A stretch of 64,000 bases of DNA, from the NCBI RefSeq assembly GCF_013307205.1, contig NZ_CP028940.1:413787-477786 (forward strand). The letters are read 5' to 3'. Source of the DNA: Polynucleobacter arcticus. Lineage in GTDB: Bacteria; Pseudomonadota; Gammaproteobacteria; Burkholderiales; Burkholderiaceae. The number at the start of each line of letters is the position of its first letter. Within the stretch, counting starts at the first letter, position 1. Positions 7,358 through 21,020 of this stretch are shown one piece after another. The translations under genes were made by a program, and so were the position numbers. Under the pieces are notes generated by a model. The model saw only the letters and a program-made list of their open reading frames with translations. It did no database searches and was not told where the DNA came from.

Positions 7358-8473
7358 ATGAGTATTAATGAGAAAATTATAGAGATGAACTCCGCTCGCA
7401 CACTGCTTTCGATCCAAGGGCTGGAAATTGACTACCTTAGTCGTGACGGCAAAGGTCGTGTCACTGCCGTTAAAGACCTTAATCTGAATCTTGCCCATGG
7501 CGAGATCGGCTGCCTATTAGGCTCGTCTGGTTGCGGTAAATCGACTGTCCTAAGAGCCATTTGTGGGTTTGAGCCTGTTAAGGCAGGGGAAATCCTCTTG
7601 CGAGATCAGATCGTGAGCTCTGCCTCTGTTCACCTTTCGCCTAATCAAAGAAAAGTAGGAATGGTGTTTCAGGACTTTGCCCTTTTCCCCCATCTCAACG
7701 TTTTAGAAAACATTGCGTTCGGTCTGCAACATCTCCCAAATAATCAAAGATCCTTAGTAGCCATGAAATGGCTTGAGAGAGTATCTCTCTCAAATAAGGC
7801 GGATGCCTACCCCCACGAGTTAAGTGGCGGCCAACAGCAACGCGTAGCACTAGCAAGAGCGATGGCCCCAGAGCCTGATTTAATTTTGCTAGATGAGCCC
7901 TTCTCCAGCTTAGATATTGAGCTAAGAGAAAGGCTTGCAGGTGAGATGCGCGAAATTTTCAAAGCAAACAACATCACTGCCCTGCTGGTAACTCACGATC
8001 AATTTGAAGCCTTTGCTATTGCCGATAAGGTTGGTGTGATGGCGGATGGAAAAGTGCTTCAGTGGGATGCACCATACGAGCTTTATCACAAACCAGCCAA
8101 TCGCTATATCGCTGATTTTATTGGGCGTGGCGTCTTTGTTAAAGGCATTGTCCTGGCTGGAAATAAAGTCAAGATTGAGCTGGGTGAACTTGATCTGGAC
8201 GATGACCGCAGTCAGGAAGTGGGCAAAGAAATTGAAGTGTTGTTACGCGCTGACGATATTCAGCATGATGACCATAGCACCATGCAAGCCGAGGTTGTCC
8301 GCAAAACCTTCAGGGGCGCGGACTTTTTGTACACCCTCAAATTAGCCTCTGGTGTGGAGATCTTTGCTTTTGTGCCCAGTCACCATGACCATGCAATTGG
8401 CGAAAAGATTGGTATCCACCTGGTAGCCGATCACGTTGTCACCTTTACTGATGAAGCGATATCAGCTCACTAG
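7358..8473 (+). CDS. fbpC: Ferric iron ABC transporter ATPase
   Basis: 371 residues. ABC ATPase with Walker A GSSGCGKST (about 55-63), Q-loop FQD (104-106), signature LSGGQQQR (155-162), Walker B LILLDEP (175-181) and H-loop H213, then a C-terminal TOBE-like regulatory region (about 250-371). It powers the FbpB permease and is divergent from it, an unusual split because these three genes often form one operon. An in-frame ATG at 7385 would remove nine residues; neither start has a strong SD, so the first is kept. Its TAG stop shares the CTAG tetranucleotide with the stop of the convergent cydB. The spermidine/sulfate transporter ATPases are similar, but context favours iron. Confidence 0.88.
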   Translation: MSINEKIIEMNSARTLLSIQGLEIDYLSRDGKGRVTAVKDLNLNLAHGEIGCLLGSSGCGKSTVLRAICGFEPVKAGEILLRDQIVSSASVHLSPNQRKVGMVFQDFALFPHLNVLENIAFGLQHLPNNQRSLVAMKWLERVSLSNKADAYPHELSGGQQQRVALARAMAPEPDLILLDEPFSSLDIELRERLAGEMREIFKANNITALLVTHDQFEAFAIADKVGVMADGKVLQWDAPYELYHKPANRYIADFIGRGVFVKGIVLAGNKVKIELGELDLDDDRSQEVGKEIEVLLRADDIQHDDHSTMQAEVVRKTFRGADFLYTLKLASGVEIFAFVPSHHDHAIGEKIGIHLVADHVVTFTDEAISAH

Positions 8474-9486
8474 TAATAAGTAAGCGCAGTCGCTTTGCCC
8501 TTGAAAATACGGTACGAAAACAAGGTATACCCAAGGATAGTGGGTAACACGACTATTGCACCCCAGAAAATAACCCAGAGCGACTCAGTAGCCGCCGCTG
8601 CTTGCCACAAAGTCACCTTACCAATAATGACGTAAGGAAAAATGCTGTAAGCAATTCCAAAAAAGGCCAGCCAAAAGATGGCAACTACGCACGCAAATGG
8701 CAACCACTCTTTCTGCGTAGATTTTTTTTCCAATGCATTGATAGATCGGAGGGTGAGTAAAAATAAAATACCGGTAGCGATTGGCACGGGGGAAAGCCAG
8801 ATTATTTGCGGCCAGGAAAACCACTTATGCATAATTTCAGTACTGAAATACGGTGTTGCAAGAGAAACTAGTGCGATACCAAGTCCGGTTAACCAGAGAC
8901 TATTCTTTGCCCATCTAAATGCTTTTTGCTGAAGAGTGCCCTCGGTTTTTAAGATCAACCAGGTAGCCCCTAGCAAGACATAGCCAGCAGGCAAGCATAA
9001 GCCTACCAATAAGGAGAAAAGCCATCCCAAAGCCCCCGAATCAAAGCCAACGATCAGCCGTCCAATCATGATGCCTTGAGATACGGAGGCAATCAAACTG
9101 CCAAGATAAAACAGTAAATTCCAAAGCGGTTTTTGTTCAATGTTCACCTTGACCCTAAAGTCAAAAGACACGCCTCTCAAAATTAGCCCCAGTAACATGG
9201 CAGCTACCGGCAAATAGAGCTCAGTCAGTATCTGCCCATGAGCTAAAGGAAAAGCAACTAACAGTAAGCCAACACCCAAGACAATCCATGTTTCATTCGC
9301 ATCCCAGAAAGGACCAATGGATGCAATCATCATATCTTTATCTGCATCATTTCCGCGATTGAGAAGCATTCCAATGCCTAAGTCGTAGCCATCTAGAACG
9401 ACGTAAGAAAGCATGGCAATACCCATAGCCACAAAGAAAAATAAGGGCAACCAAACCGAGGCTTGAGTAAAGTCCATTGAGCTCAT
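8470..9486 (-). CDS. cydB: Cytochrome bd (CIO-type) ubiquinol oxidase subunit II
   Basis: 338 residues, eight or nine hydrophobic helices, with the CydB start WLPLFFFVAMGIAMLSYVVLDGYDLGIGML and the GPFWDANETWIVLGVG motif that is the family hallmark. With CydA it forms the membrane quinol oxidase that reduces O2 to water without pumping protons. It follows cydA with a 3-base gap, clearly one operon. The length is that of the cyanide-insensitive (CioB) branch. No small CydX-like gene follows; the next DNA downstream is the convergent iron ATPase gene, overlapping by four bases. Confidence 0.93.
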   Translation of the reverse strand: MSSMDFTQASVWLPLFFFVAMGIAMLSYVVLDGYDLGIGMLLNRGNDADKDMMIASIGPFWDANETWIVLGVGLLLVAFPLAHGQILTELYLPVAAMLLGLILRGVSFDFRVKVNIEQKPLWNLLFYLGSLIASVSQGIMIGRLIVGFDSGALGWLFSLLVGLCLPAGYVLLGATWLILKTEGTLQQKAFRWAKNSLWLTGLGIALVSLATPYFSTEIMHKWFSWPQIIWLSPVPIATGILFLLTLRSINALEKKSTQKEWLPFACVVAIFWLAFFGIAYSIFPYVIIGKVTLWQAAAATESLWVIFWGAIVVLPTILGYTLFSYRIFKGKATALTYY

Positions 9487-9489
9487 TAA

Positions 9490-10884
9490 TCAGACTCCAA
9501 AAGGACTAAACGAAGAATCCGTCTTCTTGGGAGCTGGATGACCCTGAGCATCTTTCGCATCGGCTTGGCGTGCTAGATAGAAGACTACCCAGATATAGGC
9601 AGCTAACAAACCAACATACAGGACTAAATAAGCAAACAAGGTTGAGAAGACCATGCCTGCTGGCAAGGTCGTCACTGCCTGCGCAGTTGTAAGGACTCCC
9701 GTTACCAAATAAGGCTGACGACCAATTTCAGTGACATACCAACCGGCTAAAACAGCAATCCAACCAGAGAAGGTCATGGCTACCAATACTCTCGCCATCC
9801 ATTTGGGGAGTTGACGATTTTGTCGTAACTGCCAACGACCAATCCAAGAACATAACAACATCAACACGCCCATACCAACCATCACTCTGAACGCAAAGAA
9901 CACGGGGGCTACAGGAGGAATCTTGTCTCCAAAATCATTTAATCCTTTTACTTCGCCATCCACACTATGGGTTAGATATAAAGAGGCTAACTTGGGAATG
10001 CTGATCTCATAGTCATTGCTACGTGTTTTTTGATTAGGCACCGCGAAGATGACAGCAGGAACTCCAGAGCCACCCTCCCAAATACCTTCCATCGCAGCCA
10101 GTTTGGCCGGCTGATGCTGAAGTGTATTAAGGCCATGCATATCTCCCAGCATGATCTGCAAGGGAATCAGAACCATCGCTACAGTGAGAGAAAGCTTCAT
10201 CACCAGAAAGTTCGCTGGGGAGCGACTATTGCGCAAATAGCGGTAAGCAGAAATGCCGGCCAATAAAAAAGATACCGTGAGAAAAGACGCCAGCATCATA
10301 TGCCAAAAACGATAAGGCATTGATGGATTGAAAACGATGGCTAACCAATCAACCGCATAGGCTTTTCCATCAACCATCTTGAATCCTTGCGGAGTTTGCA
10401 TCCAAGAATTCAGCACAATAATCCAGAACGCTGAAAGACTGGTTCCAAAGGCAACTAAAAATGTGGCTACCGTATGAACTAATGGGGAAACTCTGTTAGC
10501 ACCGAACAACATCACACCCAAGAAGGTGGCCTCTAGAAAGAAGGCTGTTAATACCTCGTACGCCAGTAAAGGGCCAGCGATATTGCCTACTGTCTCCATA
10601 TACCCAGGCCAGTTAGTGCCGAACTGAAAACTCATCGTGATGCCGCTCACTACGCCTAACGCGAAGGTGAGGGCAAAAATTTTGACCCAAAAGCGATATG
10701 CCTCCTGCCAATAATCTTGACCAGTTCGAATATGCTGAATCTTGAAGAAGAATAGAAACCAGCCAAGCGCTATGGAAATCGTTGGAAACAGGATGTGAAA
10801 TGAAATATTCGCACCAAACTGAATGCGGCTAAATAAAAGCGAATCAAGCACGGTAGCTCCCGGTAGGTAAGGGTTTACACTCAT
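9490..10884 (-). CDS. cydA: Cytochrome bd (CIO-type) ubiquinol oxidase subunit I
   Basis: 464 residues with the CydA opening SRIQFGANISFHILFPTISIALGW (heme b ligand His at about residue 30), the GTNWPGYMETVG block and the quinol-site motif GWYVTEIGRQPYLVTGVL. At 464 residues it lacks the extended Q-loop of E. coli CydA (522) and belongs to the short-loop CioA-like branch, often relatively cyanide-tolerant. It is the first gene of cydAB. Upstream on the same strand a TATAAA -10 and an 18-bp palindrome (10939-10956) suggest control by a DNA-binding regulator. There is no cydDC nearby. Confidence 0.93.
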   Translation of the reverse strand: MSVNPYLPGATVLDSLLFSRIQFGANISFHILFPTISIALGWFLFFFKIQHIRTGQDYWQEAYRFWVKIFALTFALGVVSGITMSFQFGTNWPGYMETVGNIAGPLLAYEVLTAFFLEATFLGVMLFGANRVSPLVHTVATFLVAFGTSLSAFWIIVLNSWMQTPQGFKMVDGKAYAVDWLAIVFNPSMPYRFWHMMLASFLTVSFLLAGISAYRYLRNSRSPANFLVMKLSLTVAMVLIPLQIMLGDMHGLNTLQHQPAKLAAMEGIWEGGSGVPAVIFAVPNQKTRSNDYEISIPKLASLYLTHSVDGEVKGLNDFGDKIPPVAPVFFAFRVMVGMGVLMLLCSWIGRWQLRQNRQLPKWMARVLVAMTFSGWIAVLAGWYVTEIGRQPYLVTGVLTTAQAVTTLPAGMVFSTLFAYLVLYVGLLAAYIWVVFYLARQADAKDAQGHPAPKKTDSSFSPFGV

Positions 10885-10927
10885 ATTATGTCACCAATCT
10901 AGCGACTACGAAAGCCTAAAAAGCATT

Positions 10928-10956
10928 TTTATAACTCTGTCTAAGTTAGCTTAGAC
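10928..10956 (-). promoter_or_regulatory. cydAB promoter with palindromic operator candidate
   Basis: On the minus strand a -10-like TATAAA lies at 10933-10928. Immediately upstream is a perfect inverted repeat GTCTAAG-4-CTTAGAC (10939-10956), which falls exactly where the spacer and -35 should be; the -35 itself (GTCTAA) is poor. This geometry fits a regulated promoter. The palindrome is not an FNR/ANR site (TTGAT-4-ATCAA). The rest of 10957-11157 shows no gene. Confidence 0.45.
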
Positions 10957-11157
10957 CTTCTATCTAACTATTTCAATTGATTGAGTCATTTTTATTTATT
11001 GCACTATTTCCCAAGTCACCCAAGAGAGGCATATCCCTGCTGGCCAAAACACCCTACTTTCTAGCTCGGCAGAGAATGGCAATTTCAGATAAATTCATTA
11101 GCTAATTTAATCTTCTTATCTTTAATCACCCCCTCAACTTACTACCAACATTTTTAT

Positions 11158-11841
11158 ATGAACGATGGCGCACCCCTCTCAGAAATAATCCGTAAGCGTA
11201 TCAAAGCTAAAAAAGCGCGCTTTCACGCAAATGACAATATCTCCGCTTTTATTCAACCAGGAGAGTTAAATGCTTTGGTAGATGAAGTGTCCGAAAAAAT
11301 GCAGGCTGTTCTGGAGAGCCTCGTCATTGACACAGAGAGTGATCACAACACCAAAAATACAAGCAGGCGAGTTGCCAAGATGTTTGTGAATGAGGTTTTT
11401 AATGGCCGTTATGTAGAGCAACCTTCACTGACAAAATTTCCTAATGTCAGCCGTCTTAATGAGCTCATGATTATTGGCCCCATTGCCGTCAGAAGCGCCT
11501 GCTCCCATCATTTATGTCCAATCATGGGAAGAGTTTGGATTGGGATATTGCCGGATAAGAACTCCGCCCTGATTGGCCTCTCGAAATACTCCCGCCTGAC
11601 TGAGTGGGTAATGTGTCGCCCGCAAATTCAGGAAGAGGCGGTTGTAGAGCTGGCAGACATGATTGAGAAGAAGGTGAAGCCTACCGGTGTTGCCATCGTG
11701 ATGGATGCAGATCATTTCTGCATGCAATGGCGAGGTGTTAAGGATCCAGACTCGAAGATGATCAATAGTGTGATGCGGGGATCTTTTTTGAAAGATCCTA
11801 ATTTGCGTCGAGAATTTCTATCGCTCATTAAACATAATTGA
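11158..11841 (+). CDS. folE: GTP cyclohydrolase I
   Basis: 227 residues. The catalytic core is clear: RVAKMFVNEVFNG, then SACSHHLCPIMGRVWIGILP with the zinc ligands Cys-His...Cys and the RPQIQEE and HFCMQWRGVKD motifs that bind GTP and metal. The enzyme converts GTP to 7,8-dihydroneopterin triphosphate and forms a homodecamer in the cytoplasm, the first step of folate synthesis. The first ~35 residues are a basic helical extension (KRIKAKKARF), longer than in E. coli FolE. It lies 22 bases upstream of a FolB-like gene, so two folate steps appear to be co-transcribed. The third Zn ligand sits in the HFC motif. Confidence 0.93.
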   Translation: MNDGAPLSEIIRKRIKAKKARFHANDNISAFIQPGELNALVDEVSEKMQAVLESLVIDTESDHNTKNTSRRVAKMFVNEVFNGRYVEQPSLTKFPNVSRLNELMIIGPIAVRSACSHHLCPIMGRVWIGILPDKNSALIGLSKYSRLTEWVMCRPQIQEEAVVELADMIEKKVKPTGVAIVMDADHFCMQWRGVKDPDSKMINSVMRGSFLKDPNLRREFLSLIKHN

Positions 11842-11863
11842 TGCAACCACTAGGGAGTATCGA

Positions 11864-12259
11864 ATGACGTCCAGAGCCTGTATCGAATTAAAAGATCTTC
11901 GACTGATCACTCAAATTGGAACTTATGCTCCCGGTGCCACTATTCCCGATCAACATCTACTGGATCTGACTTTATGGATCAATCCTAGCCTCATTTTGAT
12001 TTCAGAAGATCTCATGAGTCGGGTATTCGACTACGACCCCCTCGTCATTGAAATTGATCGCTTAGCTGCAGATGGACACTACGAGACCCAAGAAAGATTG
12101 GTCACCAGGATAGTTGAGGCATGTGCTCTCTATCCAGAAATTGAGTCCTTAGAAATAAGCCTCAGGAAAGCACCTGTTCGGGAGAGCTCAGGCGTCTTGG
12201 GGATTAAGCTATATGTTGATCAAGATAGCATCACCAGCATGAGAACAACACCAGCCTAG
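11864..12259 (+). CDS. folB: Dihydroneopterin aldolase/epimerase family (FolB-like)
   Basis: 131 residues. The tunnel-fold topology of FolB is recognisable: IELKDLRLITQIGTYAPGATIPDQHLLDLTLWI (N-terminal strand pair), FDYDPLVIEIDRLAADGHYETQERLVTRIVEAC (helix with the catalytic-tyrosine region DYD and the QERLV helix), and LEISLRKAPVRESSGVLGIKLYV (K in the S-L-R-K-A motif is the expected catalytic lysine). The enzyme cleaves dihydroneopterin to 6-hydroxymethyl-dihydropterin, acting after FolE, encoded just upstream. The pair could equally be FolX-like (epimerase). The C-terminal tail DQDSITSMRTTPA is probably disordered. It is convergent with the glycosyltransferase, with a 5-base gap. Confidence 0.82.
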   Translation: MTSRACIELKDLRLITQIGTYAPGATIPDQHLLDLTLWINPSLILISEDLMSRVFDYDPLVIEIDRLAADGHYETQERLVTRIVEACALYPEIESLEISLRKAPVRESSGVLGIKLYVDQDSITSMRTTPA

Positions 12260-12264
12260 GGGGC

Positions 12265-12912
12265 TTAAGCCTCCTCCTCAAGAGCATCAACGAGATGGTC
12301 ATACTTTAGAAAATTTTCGCGGTGTCTTCTGTAGAAGAGGAGACCCTCACTCAGGCTGGCTACCGTGGCACCCTGCTCGCGCATCTTGTCCCAGAGATTC
12401 CAATCTTCTTGTGGATGCACGCCATCTACATACCTTCTTTTGTAGCCGACTTGCTGACCTAAGGCTGTGCGGTACATCATCGAGCCATGATGCTTGCCAT
12501 CTCTATCCCAATACAGATCTCCTTGATAGGGCTTGGTCTCCCCAGGAACACGATCATGAATCTCTTCCTTGAGTTCGCCAGTAACAACAATGTCATAGGT
12601 AACGATATCGGCACTCGCATTTGATAGCAGCTCAATTGCATCCGATCTGAGCCAATTATCGGCACCAATGAATAGAACATATTCCGTATCAACCCGCATC
12701 AAAATATCGTGGAAGTTATCTACAGTACCTAAATTCTGCGGCCTCAGAATATATTCAATATCGGGATATAGGGCGGGTAAATGGCTGCAATCATGTGCGC
12801 CATCATCAACAAACAGAATTCTGGCAGGGGCTGTTGTTTGAGACAACAAGGACTCAATGCAGTGCGCTGCAAGATGACCGTACTTATAGGAGGCGATAAC
12901 GACTGTAATCAT
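12265..12912 (-). CDS. Family 2 (GT-A) glycosyltransferase
   Basis: About 215 residues from an ATG at 12912, where the product begins MITVVIASYKYGHLAAHCIESLL. This is the normal GT2 opening strand, so the longer frame reaching 13017 is not used. Motifs: ILFVDDGAHDCS (nucleotide binding), YVLFIGADNWL (the D-x-D equivalent is G-A-D-N) and HPQEDWNLWDKM near the C-terminus, the usual acceptor-side ED. It transfers a sugar from a nucleotide-sugar, probably to a cell-surface glycan; donor and acceptor are unknown. It lies outside any polysaccharide cluster. The ~70-base gap to the divergent YggT gene must contain both promoters. Confidence 0.82.
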   Translation of the reverse strand: MITVVIASYKYGHLAAHCIESLLSQTTAPARILFVDDGAHDCSHLPALYPDIEYILRPQNLGTVDNFHDILMRVDTEYVLFIGADNWLRSDAIELLSNASADIVTYDIVVTGELKEEIHDRVPGETKPYQGDLYWDRDGKHHGSMMYRTALGQQVGYKRRYVDGVHPQEDWNLWDKMREQGATVASLSEGLLFYRRHRENFLKYDHLVDALEEEA

Positions 12913-12984
12913 ATTGCAGGGGATTAGAACACGAAAGTGTGGTGTTCGAATGAAGCCCCACTTTAAACCCCATACAATAGGCAT

Positions 12985-13530
12985 ATGTTGATACAAATCG
13001 CCAATCTCCTCCTCCAAGTCCTTGTGAGCGTTATTGCTGGAGCATGCCTTCTGAGATGCTACTTACAATGGCTTGCATTTAATCTCGGCATGGGTCAAAA
13101 CAAGACCATCGGCTCCTATGTTCTGCCACTGAGCAATTGGATTGTCATTCCACTTCGCAGAGTCATTCCCAGTATTGGTCGTTTTGATGTGGCAAGTTTT
13201 ATTGCCGCCTATCTACTCATTCTAGGAAAGGTAGCGCTCCTATTTTGGATCTCTGGTGCTATCTTGCCTGAGCTGTCATGGTTAGCGATTGCTTTTATCG
13301 ATTTACTAGACCTCATCCTGTCGGGACTTGTCGGCCTGGTGTTTGCCAGCGTAATTCTCTCGTGGGTTAGCGCTGGATCTCAAATTCAATATCTAGTTTC
13401 ACTTTTAGTAGATCCACTGCTAACGCCAATCAGAAAAGCATTGCCTAATTTTGGCGCATTGGATTTATCACCTCTGGCGCTACTCCTCATTCTGCAGGTG
13501 CTGCAGATTGTGGTGAGTAACCTGAGATAA
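12985..13530 (+). CDS. YggT family membrane protein
   Basis: 181 residues made of two tandem YggT repeats, each with two membrane helices. The conserved CYLQWLAFNLGMGQNKTIGSYVLPLSNWIVIPLRRVIPSIGRFDVASFIAAYLL block forms repeat 1 and LVSLLVDPLLTPIRKALPNFGALDLSPLALLLILQVLQ repeat 2. The (D/N)PxxxPIRxxxPxxGxxDxSP pattern is the signature. YggT proteins are inner-membrane proteins linked to osmotic tolerance in enterobacteria and to septum and membrane organisation in Gram-positives and chloroplasts. It is usually near proC or the yggS gene, neither of which is here. The ATG start is close to that of the divergent glycosyltransferase gene. Confidence 0.9.
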   Translation: MLIQIANLLLQVLVSVIAGACLLRCYLQWLAFNLGMGQNKTIGSYVLPLSNWIVIPLRRVIPSIGRFDVASFIAAYLLILGKVALLFWISGAILPELSWLAIAFIDLLDLILSGLVGLVFASVILSWVSAGSQIQYLVSLLVDPLLTPIRKALPNFGALDLSPLALLLILQVLQIVVSNLR

Positions 13531-13535
13531 AGAGT

Positions 13536-15374
13536 TTAGTTGGAGCTCTCGAGGCTTTCCTGAATGACTTGAATAAAGTGCTCGCCATAGCGCTCCAGCT
13601 TGGCTTGCCCGACCCCGCCAATACGACTGAATTGATCTAAGGTAGTAGGCGAAGATTTCACCATCTCCTGCAAAGTACTGTCATGAAAAATCACATAGGG
13701 TGGCACCCCTTGTTCGCGTGCCAGCTCAGTACGCTTAGCCTTGAGCAACTCCCATAAGTTTTCATCTGCAATATTGTTAAAGGGATGGGTAGAGCTCTTT
13801 TTTGATCCAGCTTTTGTAGCTTTACTCTTGGAGTAGCCCGTTTCTTTGCGCAGCCAAACCTCTTGCTCTCCGCGCAGGACAGGCAAGGCAATAGCATCCA
13901 CTAGCTTTAAGCCGCCATGCAATGCAATATCAGCATCTAAATAACCACCCGCTACCAACTGACGGTAAATACTATTCCACTGGGCCTGATTAAGCTCTGA
14001 ACCAATGCCAAATGTACTCACTTGCTCATGAAAAAATTGCTTCACTCTGGGAGTCACTTTGCCCAAGAGTACATCAATTAAGTGGGTCACACCGAAACGC
14101 TGACCAGTACGATACACACATGACAATGCTTTTTGCGCTTCATGTGTCGCATTCCAAGTCGCAACTGGCTCAAGACAGTTGTCGCAATTACCACAGCCAC
14201 CAGCGTGCGTCTCTCCAAAGTAGCGCAAGATTGCTTGATGGCGGCATGTCGTAGACTCACAATAGCCTAGCAAAGCATTCAGTTTTTGGCGCTCTACCCG
14301 CTTACGGTCCTCGGAAGCTTCGCCAGAATCTACCATTTGTCGCAAGTTCACCACATCCCCGAATCCATAGGCCATCCAGGCATTTGCAGGCAAGCCATCA
14401 CGCCCTGCGCGTCCGGTTTCTTGGTAGTACCCCTCCATACTCTTAGGCAGATCCAGATGGGCCACAAAGCGAACGTTGGGCTTATCAATGCCCATACCAA
14501 AGGCTACTGTTGCGACCATGATGACGCCTTCTTCTCGCAAAAAGCGTTTTTGATTAGCGCTACGCTTTTCGACACTTAAACCAGCGTGGTATGGCATTGC
14601 ATCCCACCCACGATCTTTTAACCATTGCGCAGTTTCTTCTACGCTACGACGCGATAGGCAATAAATAATTCCTGAATCATCGGCATGCTCGGCATCTAAG
14701 AAGTGTTCTAACTGTTGTTTAGCGCTTTGTTTTTGTAGAACTCGATACTTAATATTGGGGCGATCAAAGCTAGAGACAAATTGCTCAGCAGATTCCAACG
14801 ATAGACGCTCTACAATTTCTGCTCGGGTCGGTGCATCTGCCGTAGCCGTTAAGGCGATACGAGGTACATTCGGAAATCGCTCGTGCAGTACAGTCAACTG
14901 GCGATATTCTGGGCGAAAATCATGGCCCCATTGTGAAACACAGTGCGCCTCATCGATAGCGAAGAGTGCAATTCCAGGCCCCGCATTGAGCCTATCCAGT
15001 ATCGATAGGAACCCAGGATTCATGAGACGTTCTGGAGCGACATAAATTAAATCAAGATCTCCAGCGAGCAGCTGACTGGTCACTTTTTGAGATGTAGCCG
15101 CATCCAAACTGGAGTTGAGAAAGGAAGCCTTAACACCCAACTGGGTTAACGCATCCACTTGATCTTGCATCAGTGCAATTAAAGGTGAAACTACTACCCC
15201 AACACCGCGGCGCACAAGCGAGGGGATTTGATAGCACAGCGACTTACCGGCACCAGTCGGCATGAGGACCAAAGCATCTCCGCCTGCTACTACATGCTTA
15301 ACAATAGACTCTTGAGAGCCCCGAAATTGATCAAAGCCAAAAACGTCATGAAGTACTTGGTGGCTCGATTGCAA
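13536..15374 (-). CDS. recQ: ATP-dependent DNA helicase RecQ
   Basis: 612 residues, full-length RecQ. Helicase domain 1 has [16 protein letters not shown] (Walker A), [17 protein letters not shown] (DEAH box with the RecQ-specific aromatic loop) and [10 protein letters not shown]. Domain 2 has [10 protein letters not shown] and the [10 protein letters not shown] motif VI. A zinc-binding subdomain (CR...CGNCDNC) is followed by a winged helix and a C-terminal HRDC domain ([19 protein letters not shown] ... [11 protein letters not shown]). It unwinds DNA 3'-5' in RecF-pathway repair and at stalled forks. It is convergent with the YggT gene, with a 5-base gap. The serS-side terminator sits just upstream of its start. 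Confidence 0.95.
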   Translation of the reverse strand: MQSSHQVLHDVFGFDQFRGSQESIVKHVVAGGDALVLMPTGAGKSLCYQIPSLVRRGVGVVVSPLIALMQDQVDALTQLGVKASFLNSSLDAATSQKVTSQLLAGDLDLIYVAPERLMNPGFLSILDRLNAGPGIALFAIDEAHCVSQWGHDFRPEYRQLTVLHERFPNVPRIALTATADAPTRAEIVERLSLESAEQFVSSFDRPNIKYRVLQKQSAKQQLEHFLDAEHADDSGIIYCLSRRSVEETAQWLKDRGWDAMPYHAGLSVEKRSANQKRFLREEGVIMVATVAFGMGIDKPNVRFVAHLDLPKSMEGYYQETGRAGRDGLPANAWMAYGFGDVVNLRQMVDSGEASEDRKRVERQKLNALLGYCESTTCRHQAILRYFGETHAGGCGNCDNCLEPVATWNATHEAQKALSCVYRTGQRFGVTHLIDVLLGKVTPRVKQFFHEQVSTFGIGSELNQAQWNSIYRQLVAGGYLDADIALHGGLKLVDAIALPVLRGEQEVWLRKETGYSKSKATKAGSKKSSTHPFNNIADENLWELLKAKRTELAREQGVPPYVIFHDSTLQEMVKSSPTTLDQFSRIGGVGQAKLERYGEHFIQVIQESLESSN

Positions 15375-15393
15375 CAGTAATACCCCTTTGAAA

Positions 15394-15419
15394 TAAAAAG
15401 CCCCACGTCATGCGGGGCT
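15394..15419 (-). terminator. Rho-independent terminator after tRNA-Ser
   Basis: The minus strand reads AGCCCC-GCATGACG-TGGGGCT followed by five T: a 6-7 bp GC-rich stem with a short loop and a U-tract. It lies 40 bases beyond the tRNA 3' end and just before recQ, so it ends the tRNA transcript and insulates recQ. Confidence 0.75.
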
Positions 15420-15460
15420 CTTTCGATATCTTTTCTATAGCTAGCAATATAGAGTCTGGT

Positions 15461-15550
<90 letters not shown>

Positions 15551-15606
15551 GAACCGAACCCTAATTATAGCTTTCAGGCAAGCTTTGGATTTTTCGGGGT
15601 GCTTTC

Positions 15607-16932
<1,326 letters not shown>

Positions 16933-16948
16933 TTAATGGGTCTTTTTG

Positions 16949-17629
16949 TTAGTTTAAGCGTAAGACTTCTGCGCCAGCAGGCGGCACAAAGGTAAAGCGA
17001 TTCGCTGGGAGATTGATGTTGAGCTGGATCTTGTCCAAAGTGACCAAGACAACACTGCCCAAGCCATCAATTAATTCTAGTGCTTTAGGTAGACCGTTTG
17101 CCATTCCTACAGAGATCTTGGTATAGGGCAAGTCGCCCCCATTTTTAGCATTGGGGTTTTTTTTGGGCACAAGAGAAACCCATTTCATACCGAGGCGATC
17201 TTCACCTTCAACTAAATCAAAATGTTGATCCAGTGAAGTTTCACCAAACAGAATTGCGGCAGGAGTTGCAGCTAAGGCTTGGCCGGCGGGCCTGAAGGTA
17301 GCTTGATTCAAATCCTTATCCCACAATATTAATTGCTTACCATCCGCAATGAGTTTTTGCTCATACGGCTTTTGGGTATCCCAGATAAAGCGACCTGGAC
17401 GCTGAAACACAAAACGACCCTGTGTTTGGCGGATGACTTTTAAGCCTTTATCTTGGGGCTCGCTTGCTTTAGGAGCACGCAACTGCTGCTGAACAAATTC
17501 CCCTTCAGCCGTTTTGGAGTTACGCACAAATTGACGCAACTGCTCTGCACCGCTTTCAGCTTGCGATAGTGCTGCTCCTGAAAACAAAATAGCTATTCCA
17601 AGGAATGCTGCAGAAAATAATCTATACAA
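16949..17629 (-). CDS. lolA: Outer-membrane lipoprotein carrier protein LolA
   Basis: About 226 residues if translation starts at the TTG at 17629, which has an AAGG SD 8 bases upstream and lies 11 bases after the ftsK stop; no in-frame ATG gives a sensible start. Residues 1 to about 24 form a signal peptide (LFSAAFLGIAILFSGAALSQA). The mature part has the LolA pattern: AEQLRQFVRNSKTAEGEFVQQ, then QTQGRFVFQRPGRFIWDTQKPYEQKLIADGKQLILWDKDLNQ. LolA shuttles lipoproteins through the periplasm from LolCDE to LolB. An upstream extension of the frame would merely overlap the end of ftsK and is not used. Confidence 0.9.
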   Translation of the reverse strand: MYRLFSAAFLGIAILFSGAALSQAESGAEQLRQFVRNSKTAEGEFVQQQLRAPKASEPQDKGLKVIRQTQGRFVFQRPGRFIWDTQKPYEQKLIADGKQLILWDKDLNQATFRPAGQALAATPAAILFGETSLDQHFDLVEGEDRLGMKWVSLVPKKNPNAKNGGDLPYTKISVGMANGLPKALELIDGLGSVVLVTLDKIQLNINLPANRFTFVPPAGAEVLRLN

Positions 17630-17639
17630 AATGACTGCC

Positions 17640-20948
<3,309 letters not shown>

Positions 20949-20978
20949 TTCAAGTTCAATTTAAGAATCAATGAAAAA

Positions 20979-21005
20979 AATGCCCAGCACTGCTGGGCAT
21001 TTTTG
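20979..21005 (+). terminator. Rho-independent terminator after trxB
   Basis: The perfect stem ATGCCCAGCA/TGCTGGGCAT, with almost no loop between the arms, is followed by TTTTG. It lies 30 bases after the trxB stop. It also faces the end of the toxin-antitoxin operon from the other strand, where an A-rich run gives a matching U-tract, so it may act in both directions. Confidence 0.85.
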
Positions 21006-21020
21006 TTACCGGGGCAGGCA

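Noticed and set aside
10957..11157. FNR/ANR site upstream of cydA
   Set aside because: TTGATTGAG is present but lacks the ATCAA half; only the unrelated GTCTAAG palindrome is convincing.
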